A stretch of DNA of 64,000 nucleotides from Anoxybacillus ayderensis. Lineage in GTDB: Bacteria; Bacillota; Bacilli; Bacillales; Anoxybacillaceae. Below, one piece after another: positions 1 through 11,086 of the stretch. A program made the position numbers and the translations under genes. Positions within the stretch are counted from its first letter, which is position 1; the number at the start of each line of letters is the position of its first letter. The notes beneath the pieces are model-generated. The model did no database searches, was not told the DNA's origin, and saw nothing but the letters and a program-made list of their open reading frames with translations. The DNA lies in contig NZ_JXTG01000002.1 of NCBI RefSeq assembly GCF_000833605.1, positions 62,001 to 126,000 on the forward strand, in the 5' to 3' direction.

Positions 1-1
1 A

Positions 2-394
<393 letters not shown>

Positions 395-405
395 GAGGGA
401 TTGAG

Positions 406-1821
406 GTGGCGCCAAAGACGATTATTGAAAAAATTTGGGATGAGCACGTTGTATACCGTGAAGATGGAAAACCGGATTTATTATATATTGACTTACATCT
501 CGTTCATGAAGTGACATCGCCGCAAGCGTTTGAAGGATTGCGTCAAAAAGGAAGAAAAGTGCGCCGCCCAGATTTAACGTTTGCGACGATGGATCATAAC
601 GTTCCAACAATCAATCGATTCGTCGTTGAAGATGAAGTGGCAAGAAATCAAATGACGGCATTGGAGCGGAACTGTCGTGAGTTCGGCGTTCCGCTTGCCG
701 ATTTAAACAGTCCAGAACAAGGCATTGTACATGTCATCGGTCCGGAACTTGGATTGACGCAACCGGGAAAAACAATCGTGTGCGGGGATAGTCATACGTC
801 AACACATGGCGCTTTTGGAGCGTTAGCGTTCGGAATCGGCACGAGTGAAGTCGAACATGTGTTGGCGACGCAAACGTTATGGCAACACCGTCCAAAAACG
901 ATGCAAGTGAACGTCACAGGCACGTTGGCACCAGGTGTATCAGCAAAAGACGTCATTTTAGCGATTATCGGAAAGTTTGGTGTTGATTTCGGAACGGGGT
1001 ATGTGCTTGAGTTTACGGGTGATGTCATTCGTCGTTTGTCGATGGAAGAGCGGATGACGATTTGTAACATGTCGATTGAAGCAGGCGCGCGCGCAGGGTT
1101 AATTGCTCCGGATGATGTAACGTTTGCATATTTGCGCGGGCGAAAATATGCTCCAAAAGGAGAAGCGTTTGAACAGGCAGTTGAAAAGTGGAAACAGTTA
1201 TGCACAGATGAAGGAGCGGTATATGACCGTGTTATTCATATGGATGGAAGTGAAATCGCTCCAACCGTTACATGGGGGACAACGCCTGCGATGAGTTCTC
1301 CGATTGATGGAACCGTCCCTTATCCAGAAGAGTTCGCGACCGAAACGGAGAGAAAGGCAGTTCAGTTAGCCTTGCAATATATGGGGCTAAAGCCAGGAAC
1401 GAAAATGACGGATATTGCTGTTCAACATGTGTTTATCGGATCGTGTACGAACTCACGCATAAGCGATTTAAGAGAAGCGGCACGAATTGTGAAAGGAAAA
1501 AAAGTTGCACCGGGCGTGAGGGCGCTCGTCGTTCCGGGCTCGCAACAAGTGAAAAAACAAGCGGAAGAAGAAGGAATTGCTCAAATTTTTATTGATGCAG
1601 GTTTTGAATGGCGTGATTCTGGCTGTAGCATGTGCCTTGGCATGAATCCGGATACTGTGCCAGCAGGTGAGCATTGTGCTTCAACGTCAAACCGCAATTT
1701 TGAAGGGCGGCAAGGAAAAGGAGCGCGCACGCATCTCGTTAGTCCAGCGATGGCAGCTGCGGCTGCGATTTACGGACATTTTGTTGATGTGCGCACATTG
1801 TATAAAGAAGCGGTACGATAG
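406..1821 (+). CDS. leuC: 3-isopropylmalate dehydratase large subunit
   Basis: LeuC (471 residues, the usual length) is the iron-sulfur large subunit of isopropylmalate isomerase, which converts 2- to 3-isopropylmalate together with LeuD. The 4Fe-4S ligands can be placed at Cys347 (IGSCTNSR) and Cys407 and Cys410 ([12 protein letters not shown]). The [14 protein letters not shown] motif typical of aconitase-family enzymes is near residue 125. Translation starts at GTG 406, preceded by AGGAGGGATTGAG, which is a strong ribosome binding site. The gene lies between leuB and leuD in the same operon. Nothing is unusual. Confidence 0.98.
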   Translation: MAPKTIIEKIWDEHVVYREDGKPDLLYIDLHLVHEVTSPQAFEGLRQKGRKVRRPDLTFATMDHNVPTINRFVVEDEVARNQMTALERNCREFGVPLADLNSPEQGIVHVIGPELGLTQPGKTIVCGDSHTSTHGAFGALAFGIGTSEVEHVLATQTLWQHRPKTMQVNVTGTLAPGVSAKDVILAIIGKFGVDFGTGYVLEFTGDVIRRLSMEERMTICNMSIEAGARAGLIAPDDVTFAYLRGRKYAPKGEAFEQAVEKWKQLCTDEGAVYDRVIHMDGSEIAPTVTWGTTPAMSSPIDGTVPYPEEFATETERKAVQLALQYMGLKPGTKMTDIAVQHVFIGSCTNSRISDLREAARIVKGKKVAPGVRALVVPGSQQVKKQAEEEGIAQIFIDAGFEWRDSGCSMCLGMNPDTVPAGEHCASTSNRNFEGRQGKGARTHLVSPAMAAAAAIYGHFVDVRTLYKEAVR

Positions 1822-1833
1822 GAGGAGAACGCG

Positions 1834-2418
1834 TTGGAACCATTCATTATTCATAAAGGAAAAGTAGCTGGTTTAGATCGTGCCAATGTGGATACGGATC
1901 AAATTATTCCGAAACAATTTTTAAAACGAATTGAGCGCACAGGATTTGGCCAATTTCTTTTTTATGATTGGCGCTATCTTCCAGACGGGACGCCAAACCC
2001 GCATTTTGAGTTAAATCGCCCTGAAAATGAAGGAGCAACGATTTTAGTCGCAAATGAAAATTTTGGTTGCGGATCATCGCGTGAACATGCACCTTGGGCG
2101 CTTGCTGATTACGGATTTCGTGCTGTCATTGCTCCTTCTTTTGCGGATATTTTTTATAACAATTGTTTAAAAAATAGTTTACTTCCAATTAAACTTCCAA
2201 AAGAAGATGTCGTGTATTTATTAAAACAAGCGGAGCGGTCAGATTATGAGCTGACTATTTCCCTTGAACAACAAGTCGTTTTTGATGACGAAGGATTTAC
2301 AAGCGCGTTTGATATTGACCCGTATCGAAAACAGCTTCTTTTAAAAGGTTGGGATGAAATCGACTTAACTTTCGTTTATGAACCATATATTATCGCCTAT
2401 GAAAAAGCACGCTCTTGA
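1834..2418 (+). CDS. leuD: 3-isopropylmalate dehydratase small subunit
   Basis: LeuD (194 residues) is the small swivelling subunit of isopropylmalate isomerase and pairs with LeuC. The motif NFGCGSSREHAPWAL near residue 75 is the family signature, and DRANVDTDQIIPKQFLKR near the N-terminus is typical. The start is TTG 1834, chosen because GGAGGAG lies 7 bases upstream and because the protein then begins MEPFIIHKGKVAGLDR as in relatives. It is the last gene of the leu operon and is followed by a terminator. Confidence 0.97.
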   Translation: MEPFIIHKGKVAGLDRANVDTDQIIPKQFLKRIERTGFGQFLFYDWRYLPDGTPNPHFELNRPENEGATILVANENFGCGSSREHAPWALADYGFRAVIAPSFADIFYNNCLKNSLLPIKLPKEDVVYLLKQAERSDYELTISLEQQVVFDDEGFTSAFDIDPYRKQLLLKGWDEIDLTFVYEPYIIAYEKARS

Positions 2419-2440
2419 CGATTCGTCGAGGGCGTTTTTC
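2409..2440 (+). terminator. Rho-independent terminator of the leu operon
   Basis: An inverted repeat ACGCTCTTGACG / CGTCGAGGGCGT (one wobble pair) with a three-base loop is followed by TTTTT. It overlaps the last codons of leuD. Confidence 0.85.
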
Positions 2441-2501
2441 GTTGAGTTTGGTCAAAAACATTGTTAAACTAAAAGGCAAATGTAAACGAAGGTGAACGAA
2501 T

Positions 2502-3422
2502 ATGAAAAAACGAAAAGTCGTTCCGCATCCATATGTAAAAGAGCGGTTGCTAACAGAAGGGATGAATGCGTTAAAAGAAAAGCGATATAAAGAAGCGTAT
2601 ACGTATTTAACACAATTAAAAGAGCTGCAACTTCACGATGATGATGTAGAAATGGCACTTGTCGTCTGTTTATTTGAAATGGGACATGTAGAAGAGGCAA
2701 AAGAAAGATGTGAGCAACTGTTAGAGCGCGGCAGAGGGGATTGGACGGTATACATTTCTATGCTCGTTCATTTACAACAATACGATGAAGTTGTCGCAGT
2801 CATTCATAAACTCCAGCGAAAAGGAATCGATTGCACGCCTTTTTTACCACTTTTACAGTTTAGTGAAAAAATGATTCGGTCTCAGCACGAACAACGGGCA
2901 AAACAATACGAAGCGATTTTCGAAAGCGATCAATGGCCGAAACAACTACGCACCCTTCACCAATTAGATTCGCGCATCGTTCCACACCTTGTTTCTATTT
3001 TTTCTCGTTATTTACATGACGAAATGAAACATCCAATTGTAAAAACGACGATGTTATGCATATTAAGGAAAGAACAAGTGATGGAGCCGATGACTGTAAA
3101 AAAATTTGGACAAACGATGACGGTCGTTCCAGCCGAACTCGACGAACAAATACAAAAGCGTTGGATAGAACAAGTGCTTGATATCGTCGAACAAACATGG
3201 GCGACACAAAATCCAACGATGTATGAATGGTGCGAACAAATATGGTTTCGTTACATGGTTGTGACATACCCGTTTCTTCCAGAAGGCTCAGCACAACAAT
3301 GGGCGACTGCATTATACACATATGTTGAGCAATGTGAAACGGGAAAAACGGTATGGACAAATCCGCTCGTTGCCAAACTTTATGAAGCGGAAAAATTGTG
3401 GCTCTCTGTTGAAAGTATATAA
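2502..3422 (+). CDS. ysoA: TPR-repeat protein, YsoA-like
   Basis: This is a soluble 306-residue protein of unknown biochemical role. Residues about 14-80 carry helix pairs with TPR-like spacing (RYKEAYTYLTQLKEL, MGHVEEAKERCEQLLERG). The rest is helical and rich in Gln, Glu and Trp. There is no signal peptide or membrane segment. A TPR protein called YsoA sits at the same place, between leuD and tig, in B. subtilis, and the name rests on that position plus the repeats. The start ATG 2502 has AAGGTGA upstream. The tig promoter lies within its last codons. Confidence 0.75.
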   Translation: MKKRKVVPHPYVKERLLTEGMNALKEKRYKEAYTYLTQLKELQLHDDDVEMALVVCLFEMGHVEEAKERCEQLLERGRGDWTVYISMLVHLQQYDEVVAVIHKLQRKGIDCTPFLPLLQFSEKMIRSQHEQRAKQYEAIFESDQWPKQLRTLHQLDSRIVPHLVSIFSRYLHDEMKHPIVKTTMLCILRKEQVMEPMTVKKFGQTMTVVPAELDEQIQKRWIEQVLDIVEQTWATQNPTMYEWCEQIWFRYMVVTYPFLPEGSAQQWATALYTYVEQCETGKTVWTNPLVAKLYEAEKLWLSVESI

Positions 3423-3436
3423 TTGTATGGTATAAT
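3409..3436 (+). promoter_or_regulatory. Probable sigma-A promoter for tig
   Basis: TTGAAA (3409-3414) and TATAAT (3431-3436) are separated by 16 bases, and a TG sits one base before the -10 box (extended -10). The promoter overlaps the 3' end of the TPR gene and lies about 90 bases upstream of tig. Confidence 0.7.
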
Positions 3437-3523
3437 ATAATGGTTGTATTACACATAAAACCGTGTATGCCTACATATATGTAGTTCATTTACATGAATT
3501 TTTGAAGTTGGAGGGAAATAAAC

Positions 3524-4810
3524 ATGTCGGCGAAATGGGAAAAACTCGAAGGCAATCAAGGCGTTCTTACAGTAGAAGTAGACGCTGAAAAAGTGAATGA
3601 AGGATTAGATGAAGCGTTTAAAAAAGTAGTGAAAAAAGTACAAATTCCAGGATTCCGTAAAGGAAAAATTCCTCGCTCTTTATTTGAAAAACGTTTCGGC
3701 GTTGAATCGTTATACGCAGATGCGTTAGATATTTTATTGCCAGAGGCATACGCAAAAGCTGTTGAAGAAACAGGCATTGAGCCAGTCGATCGTCCAGAAA
3801 TCGACGTCGAGCAAATGGAAAAAGGAAAAAGCTTAATTTTCACTGCAAAAGTGACTGTGAAGCCAGAAGTGACGCTTGGTCAATACAAAGGTCTTGAAGT
3901 AGAGAAATTAGATGATACAGTAACTGACGAAGACGTCGAACAAGAATTAAAACGTTTGCAAGAGCGTCATGCGGAGCTTGTTGTGAAAGAAGAAGGAACA
4001 GTAGAAAACGGTGATACAGTTGTCATCGATTTCGAAGGATTCGTTGACGGTGAAGCGTTTGAAGGCGGAAAAGCAGAAAACTATTCTCTTGTTATCGGTT
4101 CAGGTACATTCATCCCAGGATTTGAAGAGCAATTAATCGGCATGGCGGCTGGGGAAGAAAAAGACATTGAAGTGACATTCCCAGAAGAATATCATGCAGA
4201 GCAATTAGCTGGTAAACCAGCTGTGTTCAAAATTAAATTGCACGAAATTAAAGCAAAACAACTTCCTGCGCTTGATGACGAGTTTGCGAAAGACGTAGAT
4301 GAAGAAGTAGAAACATTAGATGCGCTAAAAGAAAAAATAAAAGAGCGCTTAACAAAAGAGAAAAAAGAAGAAGCAGAAGCGGCACTTCGCGATGCGGTTG
4401 TTCAAAAAGCAACAGAAAACGCACAAATGGACATCCCAGAAGTGATGGTGAAAAACGAAACAGACCGTATGCTTCGCGAGTTTGAGCAACGTTTACAAAT
4501 GCAAGGGTTAAACCTTGACTTATACTATCAATTCTCTGGACAAGATGAAGCGGCACTTCGCCAGCAAATGAAAGAAGAAGCAGAAAAACGTGTTCGTGTC
4601 ACATTGACGCTTGAGGCGATCGTAAAAGCAGAAAACATTGACGTAACAGAAGAAGAAGTAGAAAAAGAACTAGAGGAAATGGCGAACCTTTACAGCTTAT
4701 CGGTCGATAAGTTAAAAGAACTTTTAGGTACATTAGATGGCTTAAAAGAAGACTTAAAAATGCGCAAAGCAATCGATTTCCTTGTTGAAAACAGCAAAGT
4801 TGTTGCATAA
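3524..4810 (+). CDS. tig: Trigger factor, ribosome-associated chaperone and prolyl isomerase
   Basis: Trigger factor (428 residues, normal length) binds the ribosome at the peptide exit and helps nascent chains fold. The ribosome-docking signature [17 protein letters not shown] is at about residues 43-59. A central FKBP-type prolyl isomerase domain ([19 protein letters not shown] to about residue 245) and a long helical C-terminal chaperone domain follow. The start ATG 3524 is preceded by TTGGAGGGAAA. The gene has its own promoter and terminator, so it is probably a single transcription unit, next to clpX and the two lon genes. Confidence 0.98.
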   Translation: MSAKWEKLEGNQGVLTVEVDAEKVNEGLDEAFKKVVKKVQIPGFRKGKIPRSLFEKRFGVESLYADALDILLPEAYAKAVEETGIEPVDRPEIDVEQMEKGKSLIFTAKVTVKPEVTLGQYKGLEVEKLDDTVTDEDVEQELKRLQERHAELVVKEEGTVENGDTVVIDFEGFVDGEAFEGGKAENYSLVIGSGTFIPGFEEQLIGMAAGEEKDIEVTFPEEYHAEQLAGKPAVFKIKLHEIKAKQLPALDDEFAKDVDEEVETLDALKEKIKERLTKEKKEEAEAALRDAVVQKATENAQMDIPEVMVKNETDRMLREFEQRLQMQGLNLDLYYQFSGQDEAALRQQMKEEAEKRVRVTLTLEAIVKAENIDVTEEEVEKELEEMANLYSLSVDKLKELLGTLDGLKEDLKMRKAIDFLVENSKVVA

Positions 4811-4818
4811 TGAGAAGA

Positions 4819-4853
4819 GAAAGAACAAGGTGCATCACGTGCCTTGTTCTTTC
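4819..4853 (+). terminator. Terminator after tig
   Basis: A perfect 12-base inverted repeat GAAAGAACAAGG / CCTTGTTCTTTC (4819-4830 and 4842-4853) closes an 11-base loop just after the tig stop codon. The T-run lies within the 3' arm. Confidence 0.8.
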
Positions 4854-4910
4854 CACATATAGTTGCAGTAATGAAAGTTTTCTAACTTTTCGTGCACATT
4901 TACGTTTTTA

Positions 4911-4941
4911 TTGGCATACTTTTAAAGATTTATGATAAAAT
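4911..4941 (+). promoter_or_regulatory. Candidate promoter for clpX
   Basis: TTGGCA (4911-4916) and TAAAAT (4936-4941) lie 65 bases upstream of the clpX start. The spacing of 19 bases is longer than ideal, and an overlapping GATAAA at 17 bases is the alternative -10. Confidence 0.4.
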
Positions 4942-5005
4942 GACGAATACATAACGTTTTTTCTTTTCGTGTACATATGATAGTAGGGAAATAAGGGGTG
5001 AAATC

Positions 5006-6268
5006 ATGTTTAAATTTAATGATGAAAAAGGGCAGTTGAAATGCTCGTTTTGTGGCAAAACGCAAGAACAAGTGCGCAAGCTTGTTGCTGGCCCGGGTGT
5101 ATACATATGCGATGAGTGTATTGAATTGTGTACAGAAATTGTGCAAGAAGAGCTTGGATCGGAAGAAGAAGTAGAGTTCAAAGACGTACCGAAGCCAAAG
5201 GAAATTCGTGAAATTTTAGATGAGTACGTCATCGGACAAGACGAAGCGAAAAAAGCGCTTTCTGTAGCGGTATATAACCATTACAAACGCATTAATTCAA
5301 ACAGCAAAATTGATGAGGTCGAGCTAGCGAAAAGCAATATTTTAATGATCGGGCCGACAGGAAGCGGAAAAACATTACTTGCTCAAACGCTTGCTCGCAT
5401 TTTAAACGTGCCGTTTGCAATTGCTGATGCGACATCGCTAACAGAAGCGGGATATGTCGGAGAAGACGTTGAAAACATTTTATTAAAGCTTATTCAAGCG
5501 GCAGATTACGACATTGAACGTGCAGAAAAAGGAATTATTTATATCGATGAAATCGATAAAATTGCGCGCAAATCAGAAAACCCTTCCATTACGCGCGACG
5601 TATCGGGAGAAGGTGTGCAACAAGCGCTATTGAAAATTTTAGAAGGAACAATTGCGAGCGTTCCTCCACAAGGCGGACGGAAACATCCTCATCAAGAGTT
5701 CATTCAAATTGATACAACGAACATTTTATTCATTTGTGGTGGGGCGTTTGACGGTTTAGAACCAATTATTAAACGTCGTCTTGGGAAAAAAGTGATCGGC
5801 TTTAGCTCAGATGTGCAGGCGGAAGTTGAAGAAAAAGATTTGCTGTCGAAAGTGTTGCCAGAAGACTTATTAAAATTCGGATTAATTCCAGAGTTCGTTG
5901 GACGTCTTCCGGTCATTACGAGCTTACAACCACTCGATGAAGATGCGCTTGTTGATATTTTAGTGAAGCCGAAAAATGCCCTTGTCAAGCAATATGAAAA
6001 AATGCTCGAACTTGACGATGTCGAACTTGAATTTGAAGAAGAAGCACTTCGAGAAATTGCAAAACGTGCGATTGAACGAAAAACAGGAGCGCGCGGTTTA
6101 CGCTCTATTATTGAAGGGATTATGCTTGACGTCATGTTTGAATTACCGTCGCGTGAAGATGTGAAAAAATGCGTCATTACGGCAGAGACGGTACGCGGGG
6201 AAAAAGCACCGCTTCTCATTTTACACGACGGAACGATCGTCGAGTACGAACGAAAAACATCAGCGTAA
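5006..6268 (+). CDS. clpX: ATP-dependent Clp protease ATP-binding subunit ClpX
   Basis: ClpX (420 residues) is the AAA+ unfoldase that feeds substrates to the ClpP peptidase. The N-terminal zinc-binding domain has Cys13, Cys16, Cys35 and Cys38 in CSFCGKTQ and CDECIELC. The Walker A motif GPTGSGKT starts at residue 116 and Walker [10 protein letters not shown] follows. ISRE-type and sensor regions ([21 protein letters not shown]) are present. The start ATG 5006 has AAGGGGTG upstream. A terminator separates it from lonB, so the adjacent protease genes need not be co-transcribed. Confidence 0.98.
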   Translation: MFKFNDEKGQLKCSFCGKTQEQVRKLVAGPGVYICDECIELCTEIVQEELGSEEEVEFKDVPKPKEIREILDEYVIGQDEAKKALSVAVYNHYKRINSNSKIDEVELAKSNILMIGPTGSGKTLLAQTLARILNVPFAIADATSLTEAGYVGEDVENILLKLIQAADYDIERAEKGIIYIDEIDKIARKSENPSITRDVSGEGVQQALLKILEGTIASVPPQGGRKHPHQEFIQIDTTNILFICGGAFDGLEPIIKRRLGKKVIGFSSDVQAEVEEKDLLSKVLPEDLLKFGLIPEFVGRLPVITSLQPLDEDALVDILVKPKNALVKQYEKMLELDDVELEFEEEALREIAKRAIERKTGARGLRSIIEGIMLDVMFELPSREDVKKCVITAETVRGEKAPLLILHDGTIVEYERKTSA

Positions 6269-6272
6269 ATGG

Positions 6273-6313
6273 AAAAAGATCGATTTTCCGAATCGGAAAG
6301 TCGATCTTTTTTT
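6273..6313 (+). terminator. Terminator between clpX and lonB
   Basis: The inverted repeat AAAGATCGATTTTCC / GGAAAGTCGATCTTT, with one mismatch, is followed by a T-run. It lies directly after the clpX stop codon. Confidence 0.85.
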
Positions 6314-6373
6314 GTTTATTTCCTTGTTTGCTCGGAGATACTATGCGTACAATACATATGCAGGAGGAACGCC

Positions 6374-8032
6374 ATGAATTGGACAAACATTGCGCTACTT
6401 ATTCAGTTGTTTTTCGGGATTATTATCGGCCTCTACTTTTTAAATTTATTAAAAAGTCAACGCACACAAAAAATTTCAATTGATAAAGAAGCACGAAAAG
6501 AGATGGAACAACTTCGCAAAATGCGCTCTATTTCATTAACAGAACCGCTTGCTGAAAAAGTGCGTCCAAAAACGTTTGATGATATTGTCGGCCAAGAAGA
6601 TGGGATGAAAGCATTAAAAGCGGCATTATGTGGACCGAATCCACAACATGTCATTATTTACGGACCGCCTGGTGTTGGAAAAACAGCAGCTGCCCGCCTC
6701 GTATTAGAAGAAGCGAAAAAAAATCCACTATCTCCATTTCGAAAAGATGCTGTATTTATTGAATTAGATGCAACGACGGCTCGATTTGATGAGCGCGGTA
6801 TTGCTGATCCGCTTATCGGTTCTGTACACGATCCGATTTATCAAGGAGCAGGAGCGATGGGACAAGCCGGTATTCCACAACCGAAACAAGGAGCGGTAAC
6901 GAATGCTCATGGTGGGGTGTTATTTATTGATGAAATTGGCGAGTTGCATCCGATTCAAATGAATAAGCTGTTAAAAGTGTTAGAAGATCGTAAAGTGTTT
7001 TTTGAAAGCGCATATTATAGCGAAGAAAATCCGAATATTCCAAATCATATTCACGACATTTTTCAAAACGGGTTGCCCGCTGATTTTCGACTTGTTGGCG
7101 CCACGACACGAACGCCAAATGAAATCCCGCCAGCTATTCGCTCGCGCTGTATGGAAGTATTTTTTAGGGAGTTAGAGCAAGAAGAAATTGCCCAAATTGT
7201 GAAAAAGGCCGCAGAAAAAGTAAACCTTCCGATTGAGGAACAAGCAGTTAATGAGCTTGCGATGTATGCTCGGAATGGACGAGAAGCGGTCAATACGCTA
7301 CAAATCGCAGCGGGAATCGTCATTTCAGAGAAACGATCTAAAATTTTACGACAAGATATCGAATGGGTCATTCAATCAAGCCAACTATCACCGCGATATG
7401 AGAAAAAAGTAGGACAAGAAGCAAAAGTCGGATTAGTAAACGGATTAGCGGTTTATGGTCCAAATAGTGGAGCACTATTAGAAATTGAAGTTGCGGTATT
7501 GCCGGCAAAAGAAAAGGGAACGATCAATATGACCGGCATTGTCGAAGAGGAGCAAATTGGCGGACAAGGAAAATCCATTCGCCGAAAAAGTATGGCTCGT
7601 GGCTCGATAGAAAACGTCATTACTGTTTTACGTACACTTGGTGTTCCTGCCGATCAATATGATATTCACGTCAACTTTCCGGGGGGCGTTCCGATCGATG
7701 GTCCTTCGGCTGGTGTTGCGATGGCGATCGGTATTTACTCCGCCATTTATCGTTTACCGATTAATCCAACGGTAGCGATGACTGGGGAAATCGGTGTACA
7801 TGGAAACGTGAAGCCCGTTGGCGGCATTTTTCCGAAAGTGAAGGCAGCAAAGCAAGCTGGAGCGAAAACAGTCATTATTCCGCGTGGCAATATGCAGTCG
7901 ATTTTAAGACAAGTGACAGACATTGAGATTGTTCCTGTTGATCATATTAGTGATGTTCTTTCCTTTTTATTTCACGAACATGTTCGTTCTGTTTCGATGC
8001 GTCATCATTTACCAAAAACAGAACGAATGTGA
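6374..8032 (+). CDS. lonB: Membrane-anchored Lon-like protease LonB
   Basis: LonB (552 residues from this start) is a Lon-family serine protease with an AAA+ domain; in B. subtilis it is induced in the forespore. I chose ATG 6374 because CAGGAGGAAC lies just upstream and the protein then starts with a membrane segment (residues 5-22) as in relatives; the longer open frame overlaps the clpX terminator. Walker A GPPGVGKT begins at residue 97. The catalytic dyad is Ser445 (GPSAG) and Lys488 (GGIFPKVKAA), 43 residues apart as in other Lon proteases. It lies directly upstream of lonA. Confidence 0.96.
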   Translation: MNWTNIALLIQLFFGIIIGLYFLNLLKSQRTQKISIDKEARKEMEQLRKMRSISLTEPLAEKVRPKTFDDIVGQEDGMKALKAALCGPNPQHVIIYGPPGVGKTAAARLVLEEAKKNPLSPFRKDAVFIELDATTARFDERGIADPLIGSVHDPIYQGAGAMGQAGIPQPKQGAVTNAHGGVLFIDEIGELHPIQMNKLLKVLEDRKVFFESAYYSEENPNIPNHIHDIFQNGLPADFRLVGATTRTPNEIPPAIRSRCMEVFFRELEQEEIAQIVKKAAEKVNLPIEEQAVNELAMYARNGREAVNTLQIAAGIVISEKRSKILRQDIEWVIQSSQLSPRYEKKVGQEAKVGLVNGLAVYGPNSGALLEIEVAVLPAKEKGTINMTGIVEEEQIGGQGKSIRRKSMARGSIENVITVLRTLGVPADQYDIHVNFPGGVPIDGPSAGVAMAIGIYSAIYRLPINPTVAMTGEIGVHGNVKPVGGIFPKVKAAKQAGAKTVIIPRGNMQSILRQVTDIEIVPVDHISDVLSFLFHEHVRSVSMRHHLPKTERM

Positions 8033-8036
8033 AAGC

Positions 8037-8071
8037 AATCGGCTTCAACGGAGCGTTGAAGTCGATTTTTT
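8037..8071 (+). terminator. Terminator after lonB
   Basis: The stem AATCGGCTTCAACG / CGTTGAAGTCGATT (8037-8050 and 8054-8067, one wobble pair) is followed by TTTTTT. Confidence 0.88.
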
Positions 8072-8145
8072 ACGATGAAAGATTTTACAAACGCTATAAT
8101 GTACTATACAATAGGGCAATAGAAGTATGATGGAGGTGCGGGGTT

Positions 8146-10467
8146 GTGGCGAGAAAGAAAAATAAAGTCATTCCACTCTTGCCGTTAAGAGGGTTACTTG
8201 TGTTTCCGACGACAGTGTTGCATTTAGACGTTGGGCGGGAAAAATCGGTACAAGCGCTAGAAAAAGCGATGGTTGAAGAAAATCTCGTGTTGTTAACGTC
8301 ACAAAAAGATGTGCAAATTGATGATCCAGAGCTTGAAGATGTATACGAGATGGGGACGATTGCACGCGTGAAGCAATTGCTGAAGCTCCCGAACGGAACG
8401 TTTCGTGTGTTAGTGGAAGGAGTATCGCGTGGAAAAGTAGTCAAGTGGGTAAGTGAAGAGCCGTGCTATGTTGTGCAAGTGGAACCGTTTGTTGATAACG
8501 AAAAGGAAGATATAGAGTTTGAAGCGTTGCGTCGAACAATGCTCGAATATTTTGAGCAGTACATAAAGCTATCTAAAAAATTGTCTGCAGATATTTATAC
8601 GTCTGTCATGGACATTCAGCAAGCGGGACGAATGGCCGATATTATCGCTTCCCATTTGCCGTTAAAGCTTGAAGAAAAACAACGGTTGCTTGAGGCGGTG
8701 GATGTAAAAGAACGCGTCCATCAAATCATTCAAATTCTTCATAATGAAAAAGAAATTTTACATTTAGAAAAACGAATTAGCCAGCGTGTGAAGCAATCGA
8801 TGGAGCGAACGCAAAAAGAATATTATTTGCGCGAACAAATGAAGGCGATTCAAAAAGAGCTCGGCGAAAAGGAAGGAAAAGCGGGCGAAATCGATTTGTT
8901 GCGCGAAAAAATTGAACAAGCTGGGATGCCAGAACATGTAAAGGCAACCGCACTAAAAGAATTAGAGCGTTATGAAAAAGTGCCAGCTGCCTCTGCTGAA
9001 AGCGGGGTAATTCGTAACTATTTAGATTGGTTACTTGCGTTGCCATGGACGAAACAAACAGAAGATATTCACGATATTCATCGCGCGGAAAAAATTTTAA
9101 ATGAGGAGCATTACGGGCTTGAGACGGTAAAAGAGCGCGTGTTGGAATATTTAGCTGTTCAACAATTAACAAATTCGTTACGTGGACCGATTCTTTGTTT
9201 AGTTGGTCCACCGGGGGTTGGGAAAACATCGCTTGCTCGTTCCATTGCAAAAACGTTAAATCGACATTTCGTTCGCATTTCGCTCGGTGGCGTGCGAGAT
9301 GAATCAGAAATTCGTGGTCATCGCCGCACGTACGTTGGTGCTTTGCCAGGTCGGATTATTCAAGGAATGAAAAAGGCAGGAACGATTAACCCTGTATTTT
9401 TGCTTGATGAAATTGATAAAATGTCAAGCGATTTTCGCGGTGATCCGTCTGCAGCGTTATTGGAAGTGTTGGACCCAGAACAAAACCATTCGTTTAGCGA
9501 TCATTACATTGAGGAGCCATACGATTTATCAAAAGTGATGTTTATTGCGACAGCAAATACGCTCGCGACAATTCCGCGTCCATTATTAGATCGCATGGAA
9601 GTTATTACAATTCCAAGTTATACAGAAATCGAAAAGCTGCATATTGCAAAAGAACATTTATTGCCAAAGCAAATGGAAGCGCACGGCTTACAAAAACGAA
9701 TGCTCCATATGCGCGATGATGCGATTATGCAAGTCATTCGTTATTATACGCGTGAAGCAGGTGTGCGCAACTTAGAACGTCAGCTTGCTTCCATTTGCCG
9801 TAAAGCAGCGAAAACAATCGTATCGGAAGGACGAAAACGAATTGTTGTCACAGAAAAAAATGTGAGCGAGTTTTTAGGAAAGACGAAATATCATTACGGA
9901 CAGGCGGAAAGTGAAGACCAAGTCGGTGTAGCGACAGGTCTTGCATATACGGCCGGTGGTGGAGATACGCTCGCGATTGAAGTGTCAATCGCTCCTGGAA
10001 AAGGAAAATTGACGCTTACCGGTCAATTAGGCGATGTAATGAAAGAGTCTGCCCAAGCAGCATTTACATACATTCGCTCAAAAGCAAAACAATTGGGGAT
10101 TGATCCGGAGTTTCATGAAAAACTAGACATTCACATTCACGTGCCAGAAGGAGCGGTGCCGAAAGACGGTCCATCAGCAGGAATTACGATGGCAACAGCA
10201 CTAATTTCCGCATTAACAGGAAAACCGGTCAGCCGCTTTGTCGGCATGACGGGAGAAATTACGTTGCGCGGTCGTGTGCTTGCCATTGGCGGTGTCAAAG
10301 AAAAAGTATTAAGCGCTCATCGCGCGGGGTTGAAGAAAGTCATTTTACCGAAAGAAAACGAAAAAGATTTAGAAGATATTCCGGAGATCGTAAAAAAACA
10401 ATTACAGTTTGTTCTCGTTTCACATATTGATGATGTACTTGAACATGCTTTGGTAGGTGGAGAATGA
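8146..10467 (+). CDS. lonA: ATP-dependent Lon protease
   Basis: LonA (773 residues, full length) is the soluble ATP-dependent protease that degrades damaged and regulatory proteins. The N-terminal substrate domain runs to about residue 300. Walker [10 protein letters not shown] begins at residue 354 and Walker [10 protein letters not shown] follows. The catalytic dyad is Ser677 (GPSAG) and Lys720 ([11 protein letters not shown]). The start is GTG 8146, with TGGAGGTG upstream. A TATAAT box at 8095-8100 may be its -10 element, but no clear -35 was seen. The stop codon overlaps the first codons of engB, so the two are co-translated. Confidence 0.98.
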   Translation: MARKKNKVIPLLPLRGLLVFPTTVLHLDVGREKSVQALEKAMVEENLVLLTSQKDVQIDDPELEDVYEMGTIARVKQLLKLPNGTFRVLVEGVSRGKVVKWVSEEPCYVVQVEPFVDNEKEDIEFEALRRTMLEYFEQYIKLSKKLSADIYTSVMDIQQAGRMADIIASHLPLKLEEKQRLLEAVDVKERVHQIIQILHNEKEILHLEKRISQRVKQSMERTQKEYYLREQMKAIQKELGEKEGKAGEIDLLREKIEQAGMPEHVKATALKELERYEKVPAASAESGVIRNYLDWLLALPWTKQTEDIHDIHRAEKILNEEHYGLETVKERVLEYLAVQQLTNSLRGPILCLVGPPGVGKTSLARSIAKTLNRHFVRISLGGVRDESEIRGHRRTYVGALPGRIIQGMKKAGTINPVFLLDEIDKMSSDFRGDPSAALLEVLDPEQNHSFSDHYIEEPYDLSKVMFIATANTLATIPRPLLDRMEVITIPSYTEIEKLHIAKEHLLPKQMEAHGLQKRMLHMRDDAIMQVIRYYTREAGVRNLERQLASICRKAAKTIVSEGRKRIVVTEKNVSEFLGKTKYHYGQAESEDQVGVATGLAYTAGGGDTLAIEVSIAPGKGKLTLTGQLGDVMKESAQAAFTYIRSKAKQLGIDPEFHEKLDIHIHVPEGAVPKDGPSAGITMATALISALTGKPVSRFVGMTGEITLRGRVLAIGGVKEKVLSAHRAGLKKVILPKENEKDLEDIPEIVKKQLQFVLVSHIDDVLEHALVGGE

Positions 10468-11048
10468 TGAAAATTACAAACGTAGAAATGGTCATTAGCG
10501 CTGTGAAGCCAGAACAATACCCAGCAGGACAGCTCCCCGAGTTTGCGCTTGCTGGGCGCTCAAATGTCGGGAAATCATCATTTATTAACAAAATGATTAA
10601 CCGAAAAAATTTTGCGCGCACATCATCTAAACCGGGAAAAACACAAACATTAAACTTTTATCGAATTAATGATGCGTTATACTTTGTCGACGTACCGGGA
10701 TATGGATTTGCGAAAGTATCAAAAACCGAACGTGAAGCGTGGGGAAAAATGATTGAAACGTATTTTACGACGCGCGAACAATTGAAAGCAGCATTGTTGA
10801 TCGTTGATTTGCGTCATCCCCCGACGAAAGATGATGTGATGATGTATGAGTTTTTAAAGCATTACAACATTCCAACGCTCGTCATTGCGACGAAAGCGGA
10901 TAAAATTCCGCGCGGAAAATGGCAACAACATGCGAAGGTCGCCAAAGAAACATTGCGCCTTATTCCAGATGACGAACTCATTATTTTTTCTGCAGAGACA
11001 GGTCAAGGGAAAGATGAAGCATGGGGTGCATTACAAAAATGGATGTAA
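10464..11048 (+). CDS. ysxC: Ribosome biogenesis GTP-binding protein EngB (YsxC)
   Basis: EngB/YsxC (194 residues) is an essential small GTPase needed for assembly of the large ribosomal subunit. G1 is [10 protein letters not shown]3 is DVPGYGFA and G4 is TKADKIPRG, all clear. ATG 10464 overlaps the lonA stop (ATGATGA), and ATG 10467 is an equally good alternative that would start [19 protein letters not shown] as in B. subtilis. The ribosome binding site GTAGGTGGAG lies in the end of lonA. A bidirectional terminator follows. Confidence 0.97.
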   Translation: MMKITNVEMVISAVKPEQYPAGQLPEFALAGRSNVGKSSFINKMINRKNFARTSSKPGKTQTLNFYRINDALYFVDVPGYGFAKVSKTEREAWGKMIETYFTTREQLKAALLIVDLRHPPTKDDVMMYEFLKHYNIPTLVIATKADKIPRGKWQQHAKVAKETLRLIPDDELIIFSAETGQGKDEAWGALQKWM

Positions 11049-11051
11049 ATA

Positions 11052-11080
11052 AAAAATGTGGGTGAATGACCCACATTTTT
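11052..11080. terminator. Bidirectional terminator between engB and the membrane protein gene
   Basis: The perfect 12-base inverted repeat AAAAATGTGGGT / ACCCACATTTTT has a five-base loop. It has a T-run on both strands and lies between convergent genes, so it can serve both. Confidence 0.88.
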
Positions 11081-11086
11081 GCATAT

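Noticed and set aside
5704-6219. 171-residue ORF on the minus strand opposite clpX
   Set aside because: Shadow of clpX with Ser-rich low complexity and no supported start.
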